Shown here: in pieces, positions 36,565-45,388 of the stretch | Position numbering within the stretch: position 1 is the stretch's first letter | How the letters are laid out: each line of letters starts with the position of its first letter | DNA from: an unicellular cyanobacterium SU3 | GTDB lineage: Bacteria > Cyanobacteriota > Cyanobacteriia > Cyanobacteriales > Microcystaceae | Direction: 5' to 3' | Assembly (NCBI GenBank): GCA_002172675.1 | Contig: NETF01000037.1 | Location: 1 to 64,000, forward strand | DNA length: 64,000 nt | Program-made: the position numbers and the translations under genes | Notes under the pieces: generated by a model | Database searches by the model: none | The model's input: only the letters and a program-made list of their open reading frames with translations | What the model was told of the DNA's origin: nothing

Positions 36565-37041
36565 ATGACTAACGTAACCAGCGAATACAGTTTACCGGAT
36601 GATTTTACTAGCACCGAAGTCAGCCATCAAGAAGCAATAGAAACGGTCATCGATAGTTTACAACAAAATGACAGTGCGATGGTGCATCACGATGATCAAG
36701 GATATGTTTGGAAGTTTCAATACGGTAGTGTCGAAACTTTTGTTCAGCTAACAGGAGAAACCGAAGAAGATTTATTAACGGTTTGGGCCCCAGTGTTAAC
36801 CCTTCCTGCTAAAGATGAACTGGGTTTAATGCGAAAATTATTAGAGATGAATGGAGAAGAAACCCTAGAAACTCGTTTTGGAATTATGAATAATCAAATT
36901 GTCGTTTTAAGTCAGCGTGCGGTTGCTGATTTATCTCCTGGGGAAATTTCTCGCGCTATCACTTTAGTGGCAACTATGGCCGATGATAATGATGAAAAAT
37001 TAATCGAAACCTATGGAGGAAATCCCATCCAAAATAGTTAA
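36565..37041 (+). CDS. YbjN domain protein
   Basis: 158 residues from the ATG at 36565; an in-frame TTG at 36499 would add 22 unlikely residues. An acidic soluble protein of the YbjN fold (type III chaperone-like): DDQGYVWKFQYGSVETFVQLTGE, LTVWAPVLTLPA, LLEMNGEETLETRFGIMNNQIVVLS. Family members affect motility or stress in enterobacteria; here the role is unknown. Forms an operon with the CocE hydrolase 11 nt downstream. Confidence 0.78.
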   Translation: MTNVTSEYSLPDDFTSTEVSHQEAIETVIDSLQQNDSAMVHHDDQGYVWKFQYGSVETFVQLTGETEEDLLTVWAPVLTLPAKDELGLMRKLLEMNGEETLETRFGIMNNQIVVLSQRAVADLSPGEISRAITLVATMADDNDEKLIETYGGNPIQNS

Positions 37042-37052
37042 TAATAAAAGCA

Positions 37053-38678
37053 ATGTATCAGGTTAAAAAAGAAACCTTATCCTTTACCACACGGGATGGA
37101 ATTCGTCTCGATGCTGATGTTTATCGACCCCACAGCACCGAGTCTTTTCCTGTTTTATTAATGCGACAACCTTATGGTAGAAAAATTGCTTCTACTGTGG
37201 TCTATACTCATCCTATATGGTATGCGTCTAATGGTTATATTGTGATTATTCAAGATGTCAGAGGACGAGGAACGTCTCAAGGAAATTTTGATTTATTTGC
37301 TAATGAAATAGAAGACGGTCTTGATACCATAAATTGGGTTTCTCAGTTAGCTGGTAGCACAGGAATGGTAGGAATGTATGGATTTTCTTATCAAGGAATG
37401 ACCCAATTATATGCGGCCTCGGCTCAACCAAAAGCATTAAAAACCGTTTGCCCTTCTATGGTTGCTTATGATTTATATCATGATTGGGGTTATGAAAATG
37501 GAGCCTTTTGTTTACAAACTAATTTAGGTTGGTCGATACAATTAGCAGCAGAAACAGCTAGATTAAAAGGGGATAGTCACGCTTTTCATGAACTCTATGA
37601 AGCATCCCGAAATCTACCGTTATATGATCCCATTCCTGCTTATCCAAATTTGATGAAAGAGGTTGCTTCTAATTCTTTTTACCATGATTGGATTAATCAT
37701 GGCTATCCTGATGATTATTGGAGTAATTTATCTCCTAAAACATTCATCGATAAACTCAATTTACCTATGTTGCACATTGGGGGATGGTTCGACCCTTATT
37801 TACGAGGTAATATTAACCTTTATAATGCCATAAAAACCCAGAGTAACTATCCCCAAAACCTGATTATTGGTCCTTGGGGTCATATTCCTTGGGGGTCAAA
37901 ATTAGGTGATCAAAACTATACAAAATTAGCTGGCAGTTTTATTGATCAATATCAAATTAATTGGTTTGATCATTTTCTCAAAGGTAAAGAAATAGATCAC
38001 TTATATTCTCAACCCATATCATTGTTTGAAATGGGAACTAATCAATGGAAATATCCTCAAACTTGGGAAAATAAAGAAGAAAAAAATTACTATATTTTTA
38101 GTCAAGGTTTGGCTAACATTATAGAAGATGATGGTCAATTAATTGATACAATTCCTGATACTAAGATTAATGATATCATTGTTCATGATCCGTGGCGACC
38201 TGTTCCATCTTTGGGAGGTCATGCTAGTATTCCGTCTGGTTCTTTTGAGCGATCGCAATTAGATAATCGTTTTGATATCTTAACTTATACCTCTAAAACA
38301 TTAACTGAAGATTTATCAATTAAGGGTACACCTTTTATTGAACTTTATTGTACTGCTGATACAATAAGCTTTGATATTTCTGTTATTTTTTCAGAAGTTA
38401 AACCCGATGGAAACGTTTATAATTTTACTCAAGGATACTGTAGAATCAACTCAGATAAATTACCGATAAAAATTCCTTTACAACCCACTTTTATTAAAAT
38501 TAATCAAGGAAACTGTTTAAGAATAAGTATTAGTGGTGCTTGTTTTCCTGCTTATGCTTTAAATACAGGAACAGGAAAATTACCCAATCAAGAACAGTTA
38601 ATTGATGCTCAAATTATTTCTATAAAAGTATGGAGTCAACCCGATCAAATATCAAAAATAATCTTACCCGTTAATTAG
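37053..38678 (+). CDS. CocE/NonD family hydrolase
   Basis: A 541-residue alpha/beta hydrolase of the cocaine esterase / X-Pro dipeptidyl-peptidase class. N-terminal catalytic domain: TRDGIRLDADVYRP, VIIQDVRGRGTSQG, nucleophile in GMYGFSYQGM (about residue 112), acid and His in GWFDPYLRGNINLY and GPWGHIPWGS. C-terminal jelly-roll domain from about 365. It cleaves an ester or amide; substrate not known. Overlaps the convergent DUF3122-like gene by 4 nt. Confidence 0.87.
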   Translation: MYQVKKETLSFTTRDGIRLDADVYRPHSTESFPVLLMRQPYGRKIASTVVYTHPIWYASNGYIVIIQDVRGRGTSQGNFDLFANEIEDGLDTINWVSQLAGSTGMVGMYGFSYQGMTQLYAASAQPKALKTVCPSMVAYDLYHDWGYENGAFCLQTNLGWSIQLAAETARLKGDSHAFHELYEASRNLPLYDPIPAYPNLMKEVASNSFYHDWINHGYPDDYWSNLSPKTFIDKLNLPMLHIGGWFDPYLRGNINLYNAIKTQSNYPQNLIIGPWGHIPWGSKLGDQNYTKLAGSFIDQYQINWFDHFLKGKEIDHLYSQPISLFEMGTNQWKYPQTWENKEEKNYYIFSQGLANIIEDDGQLIDTIPDTKINDIIVHDPWRPVPSLGGHASIPSGSFERSQLDNRFDILTYTSKTLTEDLSIKGTPFIELYCTADTISFDISVIFSEVKPDGNVYNFTQGYCRINSDKLPIKIPLQPTFIKINQGNCLRISISGACFPAYALNTGTGKLPNQEQLIDAQIISIKVWSQPDQISKIILPVN

Positions 38679-39178
38679 TTTTGTGAATCATAAGTTATAA
38701 TTTTTTGCCATTCTTCTAAGATAAAACAAGGAATTTTAATGGTACTAGAATCGCCATCTTTTAACGGTAGTTCTAATAACCAAAAATTATTACTTTCTAA
38801 TTGATTTAGAATTGGTTTAAAGTCATATTGTCCCATATTAGGAGCAAATGACTCTTGATCACTGGCAAATACATCAGGAAATTGTAAGGTCAAATCGTCT
38901 TTAATTTTAATAATTAAAGGTTGAGGATGGGCAAATTCATATAAGTCAGGAAACCCCACTAAACGAAGATTAATTTTTGGTTCATTATCATCCTTGATCT
39001 CTTTAAAAAAAATAACTTGCCAGGGATTTTTATCAGTATCTCGCCAAGTCTGTATAGACTTATAAAGGACAGTATTCGGGGGAATTTTGCTTTCTCTAAT
39101 AACAGCATAAGCAGGTTGTATGAATAATAAACACATCAACCCTAACACCAAAATCAACTTAGAAACTTGTCTACTCAT
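38675..39178 (-). CDS. secreted DUF3122-like protein
   Basis: A 167-residue protein with a clear signal peptide (VSKLILVLGLMCLLFIQPAYA, cleavage after AYA at about 25) and a small mature domain: IQTWRDTDKNPWQVIFFKE, INLRLVGFPDLYEFAHPQPL, WLLELPLKDG. This matches the cyanobacterial DUF3122 pattern, function unknown, probably lumenal or periplasmic. Convergent overlap with the hydrolase gene. Confidence 0.72.
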   Translation of the reverse strand: MSRQVSKLILVLGLMCLLFIQPAYAVIRESKIPPNTVLYKSIQTWRDTDKNPWQVIFFKEIKDDNEPKINLRLVGFPDLYEFAHPQPLIIKIKDDLTLQFPDVFASDQESFAPNMGQYDFKPILNQLESNNFWLLELPLKDGDSSTIKIPCFILEEWQKIITYDSQN

Positions 39179-39200
39179 TTTAATTTATACTAAAAATAAC

Positions 39201-39235
39201 TGATGACTGATGACTGATGACTGATAATTGATAAC
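39201..39235. repeat. perfect heptamer tandem repeat
   Basis: TGATGAC three times, then TGATAAT and TGATAAC: five contiguous 7 bp units. STRR-type, at the edge of the decayed region. Confidence 0.75.
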
Positions 39236-39238
39236 TGT

Positions 39239-39450
39239 TCAAACATTGCCACATTTTTCATTAGCTCGAACCGCTTCCATTATCTTCTTAGGATTAGGTA
39301 AATTAAGATTATTCATATAAGTGATAAAATTAGATCGCGTTCCACTTGTTCTAACACTGGATCAACTAATAACGCTTGTTTAAGAGTGCGATCAGCGATT
39401 AAATAGGTATAAGTCGATGAGTCTGCATCGAACAATTGACGAAAAAGCAT
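39239..39450 (-). pseudogene. ETHE1-like MBL-fold persulfide dioxygenase, internally deleted
   Basis: Minus strand, ATG at 39450: [20 protein letters not shown] and the following [19 protein letters not shown] are the N-terminus of ETHE1-type sulfur dioxygenases. At about 39320 the frame breaks and continues in another frame as [20 protein letters not shown] and ANEKCGNV, the C-terminus of the same family, to the stop at 39239. About 170 codons including the whole metal site are gone. It lies 18 nt after the stop of the broken oxidoreductase, probably one former operon. Confidence 0.75.
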
Positions 39451-39611
39451 TATTTCATCTCAATTTTTTTATACTTCTAAAACTATTTTACCCACAACGC
39501 GATCGGTTTCACTATAAGTATGGGCTGCAATAATTTCTGATAGTTGATATCTCCTATCAATAATGGGTTTAACCTTCCCTTGTTCAATTAAATCCTTTAA
39601 TTCAGCTAAAT

Positions 39612-39619
39612 CTTTAGGT
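39612..39619. repeat. target site duplication, left copy
   Basis: CTTTAGGT, identical to 41187-41194; 8 bp is the usual duplication for IS66-family elements. Confidence 0.92.
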
Positions 39620-39675
39620 GTAAGGATTCAGGTAGCCAATATTGACAAACAGGCTGACTGCGCTAAAGTAACGGT

Positions 39676-41025
39676 ATGAGTCAAAGTGAACCAGGAGGAC
39701 AGCTAAATCCAGACGAATTAAACCAACTGTCAAAATCGGAGTTGGTGCAGATTATCTTGACTCAACAGAAACTTATCGAACAACTGCGACAAGAAATAGA
39801 AAAGTTAAAACTGAGCCGAGATTTAGACAGCCAAACTTCATCAAAACCCCCATCAACAGACTTATTGAAGAAGTCTGAGAAAGCTAAAACAACTGCAGAC
39901 GATAAGGATAAGAAAAGAAAACCAGGAGGACAACCTGGACATAAGGGAAAAACCAGGAAAGGCTTTGGCAGAATTGACAGAATTGAAATCTTGCAACCAT
40001 CAATATGTAGTCACTGTGGTCAAACAGAATTATTAATCGAACCAGTAAAAGTTGATTCACAACAGGTGGCGCAACTGGTAGATAAACCGATTGAGGTAGT
40101 TGAGTATCATCGTTACCATTGTCAATGCGCCAACTGTGGTCAAGTCACCAAAGCTGATTGGTCGCCCAAGATCATCCCAGGACAAGATTTAGGGGTGAAG
40201 TTACAAGCCTTTCTAGGATGGTTGGGAAATTATGGCCATCTACCCTACGCCAAGCAGCAAGAATTATTGTGGGAGTTAGGGCAAGTTGAGATTGGTACAG
40301 GAACTATTGTGGCCACTAATCAACGAGTAGAAACAGCTATCAATCCTTCAGTGGAGAAACTTTCAGACTGGGTAAAATTAGAACAACCACCAATTCATGT
40401 TGATGAAACCCCCTGGCCAGTAAAAGGAGTTAAGGAATGGCTCTGGGTCTTTACCAATGAGCATTTTTGCTTATTTCGGGCTGCTGATACGAGGAGACGT
40501 AGGGAATTAGAAGAACAGTTGGGCAATGAATATGGTGGTGTTTTAAGTAGTGACGATTTAGGTGTTTACAATGGTTACTCGGTTATTGCTCAACAGAAAT
40601 GTTTGGCACATTTACGCCGTCACTTTCAGCGATTAATAAAAACTCCAGGTCAATATAACAAAACCATCGGTCAAACTTTTCTCAAATTAATTGATGAAGC
40701 TTTCCGTCATTATCGTATTTGGCAAAACGATAAGAATAGGTATAGTTATCAAGTTTGGGCCAACCAATTTAAAGATAAGATAAGGAGAGCTCTTCAAAAA
40801 TGGAGCAAAAAAGGGGGTTATGAAGCAGGAAAACTCTTGCGAAATCTCCGACAAAAGGCAGAGCAATGGTGGTATTTTCTAGATCATCCAGAAATCCCCC
40901 CTGATAATAATCTAGCCGAAAGATCCTTAAGATTAGCCATCACAAAACGAAAAGTCAGTGGCGGTTCAAGAAGTATGGAACGATTTTTACAGACCGCTAA
41001 CTTATTGACTGTGGTGCAAAGTTGA
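39676..41025 (+). CDS. IS66-family transposase (TnpC type), prematurely stopped
   Basis: A 449-residue transposase: leucine-zipper-like start (ELVQIILTQQKLIEQLRQEIEKL), linker KPGGQPGHKGKTRKGF, zinc-finger-like CSHCGQ and CQCANCGQ, then the DDE core with HVDETPW, SSDDLGVYNGY and DNNLAERSLRLAITKRKVSGG. The TGA at 41023 comes from an in-frame 48 nt insertion; past it the frame continues CRRQGRSVIDFFEKSLMAKA to a stop at 41170-41172, the usual family ending. The missing tail is about 34 residues, so activity is doubtful. Confidence 0.88.
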   Translation: MSQSEPGGQLNPDELNQLSKSELVQIILTQQKLIEQLRQEIEKLKLSRDLDSQTSSKPPSTDLLKKSEKAKTTADDKDKKRKPGGQPGHKGKTRKGFGRIDRIEILQPSICSHCGQTELLIEPVKVDSQQVAQLVDKPIEVVEYHRYHCQCANCGQVTKADWSPKIIPGQDLGVKLQAFLGWLGNYGHLPYAKQQELLWELGQVEIGTGTIVATNQRVETAINPSVEKLSDWVKLEQPPIHVDETPWPVKGVKEWLWVFTNEHFCLFRAADTRRRRELEEQLGNEYGGVLSSDDLGVYNGYSVIAQQKCLAHLRRHFQRLIKTPGQYNKTIGQTFLKLIDEAFRHYRIWQNDKNRYSYQVWANQFKDKIRRALQKWSKKGGYEAGKLLRNLRQKAEQWWYFLDHPEIPPDNNLAERSLRLAITKRKVSGGSRSMERFLQTANLLTVVQS

Positions 41026-41066
41026 GGCAGCGCGTTGGGCGGGTTCCCCGACTTGAAGCGACTGCC
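41026..41066. repeat. GC-rich palindromic insert within the transposase gene
   Basis: GGCAG (41026-41030) pairs with CTGCC (41062-41066); inside, GGGCGGG and CCCC can pair. The 48 nt stretch 41020-41067 is far more GC-rich than its surroundings and has no counterpart in the expected protein (VVQ then CRRQGRS). Looks like a small mobile palindromic repeat. Confidence 0.65.
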
Positions 41067-41186
41067 GTGTCGTCGTCAAGGACGTTCAGTTATTGATTTT
41101 TTCGAGAAGTCATTGATGGCAAAAGCTGGTCATCCTGATTCTTTAGTTCCTTCGCTAATTCCTAATTGCTAGACCTGAATGCTTAC

Positions 41187-41194
41187 CTTTAGGT
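41187..41194. repeat. target site duplication, right copy
   Basis: CTTTAGGT, directly after the right end of the IS66-family element. Confidence 0.92.
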
Positions 41195-41859
41195 TGAGGT
41201 TTTACTAATAATATTTTTGATTGTTGACGAGAAAAAAAGGCAAAAAAGCCATTAACGATTGAGGTTAAATCTGGTGCCAACGTCACATAAATTCCTTGGG
41301 GGTTTAAACTTTTCTGACACTTTCTAAAAGAAGAATTACATACAACGTCAAAAATTATGTCATATTGCTTTCCATTTTGAGTAAAGTCTTCTAATACACT
41401 GAGGGGTTATCACAATGTATTCTCCATAAGCTTTCCCCGAAGCAGGATTAAAAAAGCCGTATACTTGATCTCCTGGCTGAAAATTGGCTATTTTTTCTCC
41501 AATTTCTACTACTTCCCCAGAAAAATCGTGACCCAAGTATAAAGGAAAGTTTTTTCCTGTAATAATCTTTAACATTCCACGACGAATTTTACAATCAAGA
41601 GGATTAACACTACTGGCTAAAATTTTAATCAGTAATTGTTTAGCAGTCGGAGAAGGTTTCGTCACCTCTGTATATTCTAAAACATCAGGAGAACCATATT
41701 CATTAAAAATAACACCTTTCATAACAGCCCTAAAAAAGATCCTGACTGTGTTAAGTTTAGCAGTTTTTTGGGCATTCTAGTGTCAAAGTCCAAGACGTAC
41801 ACGCTAACTTTTTTACGGATAAAGGGAAGTATTGCTTTCAATATTTAACGATTATCCTA

Positions 41860-42543
41860 TTAGTTTTTTCCCAATTCTTCAGTCATCATCAAGTCTTTCA
41901 TCGCAATAGAATTGGATTTAGTTAAGATATAAAGTCCCCCATCTCCTCCCCTACCAATGCGTAAGCTTTCATCTAAATAAGTAATATCAAAAACCGGGAC
42001 TCGTCCTTTAGGATTACGGGCTGGTACAATTTTAAAAGGATTTAACTGAGGTGTGCTGACTCCGCCAATGTTTTCTATGGCTAAATAGCGTTTTTTAAAG
42101 TCAATATTTAATCGTTTATCAGGGAGTGGGGAATAGTTATCTTTTGCAGGTTCAAAGGTAGCAGTTACTAAAACATAGCCTGAGATTAATCCTAACCGAT
42201 GTTTAACAAAGGCTTGGTTAAAAAAAGATTTTGTTTTCAGGTCAATAACTTGATAGACTGAGCCAACTTTTAAGCCATATTTTAACTTACTTAACGACCG
42301 AATTTCCCTAGAGGTTGAATATTGCAAGTGCCAAAGCCCATCTAAAAGATTAACCGCATAACATAAAGGAGATAAGTTAGGGTTTTGTGCTTCTACTTTT
42401 TGGGTTAAATAATCAATTTCTTGAACCACGGAATCATTTAATTGAACATCCGTAATAGGAGAACCCAGTTTGATGTCTGTGGGAGTTTTCAGTTGTTCAA
42501 TTTTGGTTAATAATTCTTGTTTTAATTGCGTTTTACTGTCCAA
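41860..42543 (-). CDS. PAP/fibrillin (plastid lipid-associated) family protein
   Basis: A 227-residue plastoglobulin-like protein: an N-terminal helix (LKQELLTKIEQLKTP), then the fibrillin beta barrel with LLDGLWHLQYSTSREIRSL, VYQVIDLKTKSFFNQAFVKH and a C-terminal FDITYLDESLRIGRGGDGGLYIL, which is the family's terminal signature. These proteins associate with thylakoids and lipid droplets in cyanobacteria and plastids and are thought to protect against photooxidation. Confidence 0.88.
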   Translation of the reverse strand: MDSKTQLKQELLTKIEQLKTPTDIKLGSPITDVQLNDSVVQEIDYLTQKVEAQNPNLSPLCYAVNLLDGLWHLQYSTSREIRSLSKLKYGLKVGSVYQVIDLKTKSFFNQAFVKHRLGLISGYVLVTATFEPAKDNYSPLPDKRLNIDFKKRYLAIENIGGVSTPQLNPFKIVPARNPKGRVPVFDITYLDESLRIGRGGDGGLYILTKSNSIAMKDLMMTEELGKN

Positions 42544-42641
42544 ATCTTTACCCTAATCTTACTCATTTTTTCTTTATTCTATAACACTAAGTAGTTATTC
42601 TAAGTAATACCAATTCTCAAAAGTCATTGAAGACTTAATTT

Positions 42642-42735
42642 GTCATTGCGAGGGGCGATATAAACAGTAACCTTTGATTGTTGCTAAAAACACCCCGAAG
42701 CAATCTAACATAGAGTTTGAGATTGCTTCATGACT
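42642..42735. repeat. REP-like dispersed repeat
   Basis: GTCATTGCGAGG at 42642 followed by CGAAGCAATCT (42696-42706) and its inverted partner AGATTGCTTC (42720-42729) with a 13 nt loop. The GTCATTGCGAGG...GAAGCAATCT pattern is a familiar bacterial intergenic palindromic repeat. Confidence 0.55.
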
Positions 42736-42993
42736 CTATTGCTACATTCACTCTGGACAAAACTTTATCTTTCTAACTATTTTTCAGAACTAATATAATT
42801 TTGTATCATCATCTTGCGAGGGATAAGGAAAATGTCTGAAACCCTGATTATCTCGTTCTAACCCTCGCACCCTTACTAGATGCAGATTTCAGCGATTTTA
42901 CGGAGAGATTTTCTAGAGGTTTGGGTTACAATATAGCTATCCCTGGCAAACCGCTTCTAGACTCTAGTCAGGATAGGGGTTGCAGCGAGTACC

Positions 42994-43101
42994 CTCTCTT
43001 TTTATAAGAGAACTTAGTTGAATGGAAACATTTTGTTATTCTGTTTAGCGAAGAGATAATCTTGACTCTCTTTTTATAACAGACATTAGTAAGGTGGGCA
43101 T
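42994..43101 (+). CRISPR. orphan one-spacer CRISPR-like remnant
   Basis: A 36 nt unit at 42994-43029 begins CTCTCTTTTTATAAG and ends AGTTGAATGGAAAC, the GAAAC end typical of cyanobacterial type I/III repeats. Exactly 72 nt later (43066) the first 14 nt recur identically and the rest is degenerate (TTAGT and TGG conserved in register), as a decayed terminal repeat would be. The intervening spacer is 36 nt (43030-43065). No cas gene is in the window. With one spacer only, chance or another repeat type cannot be excluded. Confidence 0.42.
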
Positions 43102-43109
43102 TGCCCACC
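43093..43109. repeat. GGTGGGCA palindrome
   Basis: GGTGGGCA-T-TGCCCACC, the same core as the longer palindrome at 60914. It overlaps the end of the degenerate CRISPR-like repeat, suggesting insertion there. Confidence 0.65.
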
Positions 43110-43125
43110 CTACAATAAAGGTAAA

Positions 43126-43163
43126 AAAATAAGTATCCTACAAAACCATAGGATACTTATTTT
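43126..43163. terminator. strong bidirectional terminator hairpin
   Basis: Perfect 15 bp stem: AAAATAAGTATCCTA (43126-43140) with TAGGATACTTATTTT (43149-43163), 8 nt loop, A-run before and T-run after. Placed 102 nt after the stop of the minus-strand gene at 43265. Confidence 0.8.
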
Positions 43164-43264
43164 AATAGAAATTAATCTTTTTTTTTGATTACATAACGTG
43201 AATTCGGAATCAATTTTTAGGTGTATTACGCTACACTAATATACCCTACAATTCTAAACTCAGG

Positions 43265-43657
43265 TTACATAGATAATTGCTCAGGAGATTGACTTTCGGC
43301 TAAGGTTTCTTGAGGTTGATTAGACTTGAGAAAAACGTATAAATTAGGAATCATATATCCTTTACGTTCAAAACGAACCATCATTGCTTCTTCAACCCCG
43401 TATTCTTGGTTAAGTTCGCTCAACGCTTGATATAAAACCTGTCCTGTAGGATCACCTTCAACTTCAGGATCGGGGTGGAAATAGTAACCATAATTTGGTT
43501 CTACAATAGCTACATTAGCTTGACGATTCAGTTTAATAAAGTAATCTTGATCCTCAATATGAGATTGAGCTAAGCTCTTTAAATTTAAGCCAAGAACCGT
43601 TAACGTGGTAATGGCAAAAGCAAGGGCAATGGCAGGGCCGATTATTTTTTTTAACAT
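43265..43657 (-). CDS. secreted or anchored small protein, unknown function
   Basis: A 130-residue protein with an N-terminal hydrophobic segment (about 7-28, GPAIALAFAITTLTVLGLN) that could be a signal peptide with LAQS cleavage at about 32. The mature part is acidic: DQDYFIKLNRQANVAIVEPNYGYYFHPDPEVEGDP and VLYQALSELNQEYGVEEAMMV. No family recognised; the tail is Ser/Gln rich. Probably periplasmic or lumenal. Confidence 0.65.
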   Translation of the reverse strand: MLKKIIGPAIALAFAITTLTVLGLNLKSLAQSHIEDQDYFIKLNRQANVAIVEPNYGYYFHPDPEVEGDPTGQVLYQALSELNQEYGVEEAMMVRFERKGYMIPNLYVFLKSNQPQETLAESQSPEQLSM

Positions 43658-43861
43658 GAGGAATTTAGTGATTGCATTAATAGATCAAGGCTGATGAGGC
43701 AGGTTGTATTGTTAAGACGTTTCATGGAGCTTCCCGTTCCTCACAATGGCACATGAGAATATGAGAATGCCTTAACAAATTTTCCCACTGCTCTAATGAT
43801 CAGCCTGTGTTATGTCTTATCTTAACGTAATAAAAGTTAATATTAAAGGAATCTAAAATAA

Positions 43862-45301
43862 TTAACTGGCTCCACCAAACACCTCGATCTTATCAAAGGC
43901 ACAAACAGGAGACGCATGGCCAACGCGGATCGCTTGGTTGGGTTCTCCTTTACCACAGCTAGGGGTTCCATACATCCCTAAAGTAGAGTGATCGCCGAGT
44001 TGGGATAAACTACGCCAAAATTGGTTAGTAATGCCCCGATAATTAGGATTTTTCAGGGTTTTGGTTAGCTTGCCATTTTTGATCGCTTTAGCATATTCAC
44101 AACCAAATTGAAACTTATTACGATAATCATCAATAGACCAGGAGCGGTTAGATTCCATATAAACCCCTGATTCGATCTTACTGATCATCTCATCAAAAGA
44201 AGTGTTACCCGGTTCGAGGTTAATATTAGCCATGCGATCAATGGGGGGACGATTCCAAGAAGAAGCCCGTAAATTAGCCACTCCTGGCACATTTGAACGA
44301 ATTTGACTCTCTTTACTGCCTAATCCTCGTAATAATATCCCTTCTTTAATTAAATATTCCCGGGTGGCTAAATTTCCCCCATCATCAAAGCGATAACTCG
44401 CAAATTGTCCCGATACCGACGGATCAAAAGTAACATTCATCAAAGGGGAACCATAGACCAACTGGCCAAAGTCCTCTAATTTCACAAAACTTGAGCCGGC
44501 GTAGTTGCGTTCGTCCCCTAAAATGCGATCAAGTTCCAAAGGATGACCAATACTTTCGTGTATTTGTAACATCATTTGGTCAGGGGCTAAAACCAAGGTT
44601 GTGGTGGTAGTAGGACAATCTTCGGCCGATAATAATTCTAGTGCTTGTTCTGCGATCTTTTTGGCACGGGTTAACACTTCCATTTCGTCAAGACATTCCA
44701 TCCCCCCTTGATAGGAACGGGCTGTGAGTCCGTTATCAGTGCGTTTTTGAATAATATTGCCGTCTTGTGCCGTTGCGGTGTAATCTGTGGTGACTAAGAG
44801 GAACTTTTGATAAGCATCGGACCCATTGCTACTAACCAGTTGTATTTCGGTTTCTACCAGACGAGCGATCGCAGAAGTGCTAACAATTTTATCGTTAACT
44901 TTTAGGGTTTCATTAACTTTCAGTAGTAGATCGTTAATATCTTTAGGACTGAGAATATCTAGGGGTTTGAGATAAGGAGAATAATAAGTTCCTACCGCTT
45001 TGGGGCGTTGTTGTACAGTAAAAGGATAAATCCCCCATTCAGCAGCAGTTACCGCTTGTTGATAGGCAATTTCTGCAGCTAGTTTAATATTATCTAAAGT
45101 TAAATGATTGGTAGCACAATAACCCATTTGCCCCTTAGCCAAAACTTCCACCATTACCCCCGTGCTTTGGTTGCGTCCGTTGCTTTGGGGTTTGCCATCC
45201 CTAACATAGCGTATAGTCGAAGTTTCCGTTACTTGACGTAATCCGATCCAATCAGCAGGGACATGGATTTCTTTTAACCAGGTTTCTAGGGTTGGGGTCA
45301 T
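43862..45301 (-). CDS. TldD/PmbA family metalloprotease-like protein
   Basis: A 479-residue protein of the TldD branch. The metal-binding HESIGH motif is in LQIHESIGHPLELDR (about residue 250), followed by the conserved GSPLMNVTFDPSV, RFDDGGNLATREYLIKEGIL and SFDEMISKIESGVYMESNRS. TldD-TldE proteases degrade unfolded peptides and mature modified peptides. The partner TldE gene is not in the window. Complete; soluble. Confidence 0.88.
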   Translation of the reverse strand: MTPTLETWLKEIHVPADWIGLRQVTETSTIRYVRDGKPQSNGRNQSTGVMVEVLAKGQMGYCATNHLTLDNIKLAAEIAYQQAVTAAEWGIYPFTVQQRPKAVGTYYSPYLKPLDILSPKDINDLLLKVNETLKVNDKIVSTSAIARLVETEIQLVSSNGSDAYQKFLLVTTDYTATAQDGNIIQKRTDNGLTARSYQGGMECLDEMEVLTRAKKIAEQALELLSAEDCPTTTTTLVLAPDQMMLQIHESIGHPLELDRILGDERNYAGSSFVKLEDFGQLVYGSPLMNVTFDPSVSGQFASYRFDDGGNLATREYLIKEGILLRGLGSKESQIRSNVPGVANLRASSWNRPPIDRMANINLEPGNTSFDEMISKIESGVYMESNRSWSIDDYRNKFQFGCEYAKAIKNGKLTKTLKNPNYRGITNQFWRSLSQLGDHSTLGMYGTPSCGKGEPNQAIRVGHASPVCAFDKIEVFGGAS

Positions 45302-45357
45302 TGATATCTAAAGTCAGTTTTAAACTAATTAATATTGTTCATTTTAACGCTAGTGCT

Positions 45358-45385
45358 GACTCCTGACTCCTAACTCCTAACTCCT
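45358..45385. repeat. heptamer repeat cluster
   Basis: GACTCCT, GACTCCT, AACTCCT, AACTCCT in tandem between the TldD-like and FHA genes; STRR-type. Confidence 0.65.
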
Positions 45386-45388
45386 GCC

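Larger units (their letters stand above)
39620..41186 (+). mobile_element. IS66-family insertion sequence, 1,567 bp
   Basis: Left end GTAAGGATTCAGGT at 39620 and right end ACCTGAATGCTTAC at 41173-41186 are inverted repeats with one mismatch over 14 bp. The flanks are the perfect 8 bp duplication CTTTAGGT. It carries only a TnpC-type transposase, no TnpA or TnpB, like the short single-gene IS66 subgroup. It sits inside the MDR oxidoreductase pseudogene. Confidence 0.93.
39469..41722 (-). pseudogene. zinc-type/quinone oxidoreductase (MDR family), deleted and split by an IS
   Basis: N-terminal part at 41722-41405: MKGVIFNEYGSPDVLEYTEV, LGHDFSGEVVEIGE, PGDQVYGFFNPASGKAYGEY. Then an out-of-frame junction near 41405 skips about 65 residues of the Rossmann fold and continues as VLEDFTQNGKQYDIIFDVV, LNPQGIYVTLAPDL and ILLVKPQPK. 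There the IS66-family element is inserted; beyond it KDLAELKDLIEQGKVKPIID to the stop at 39469 completes the C-terminus. Removing the IS and one target copy restores KPQPKDLAELK in frame. Two independent lesions, so non-functional. Confidence 0.88.
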
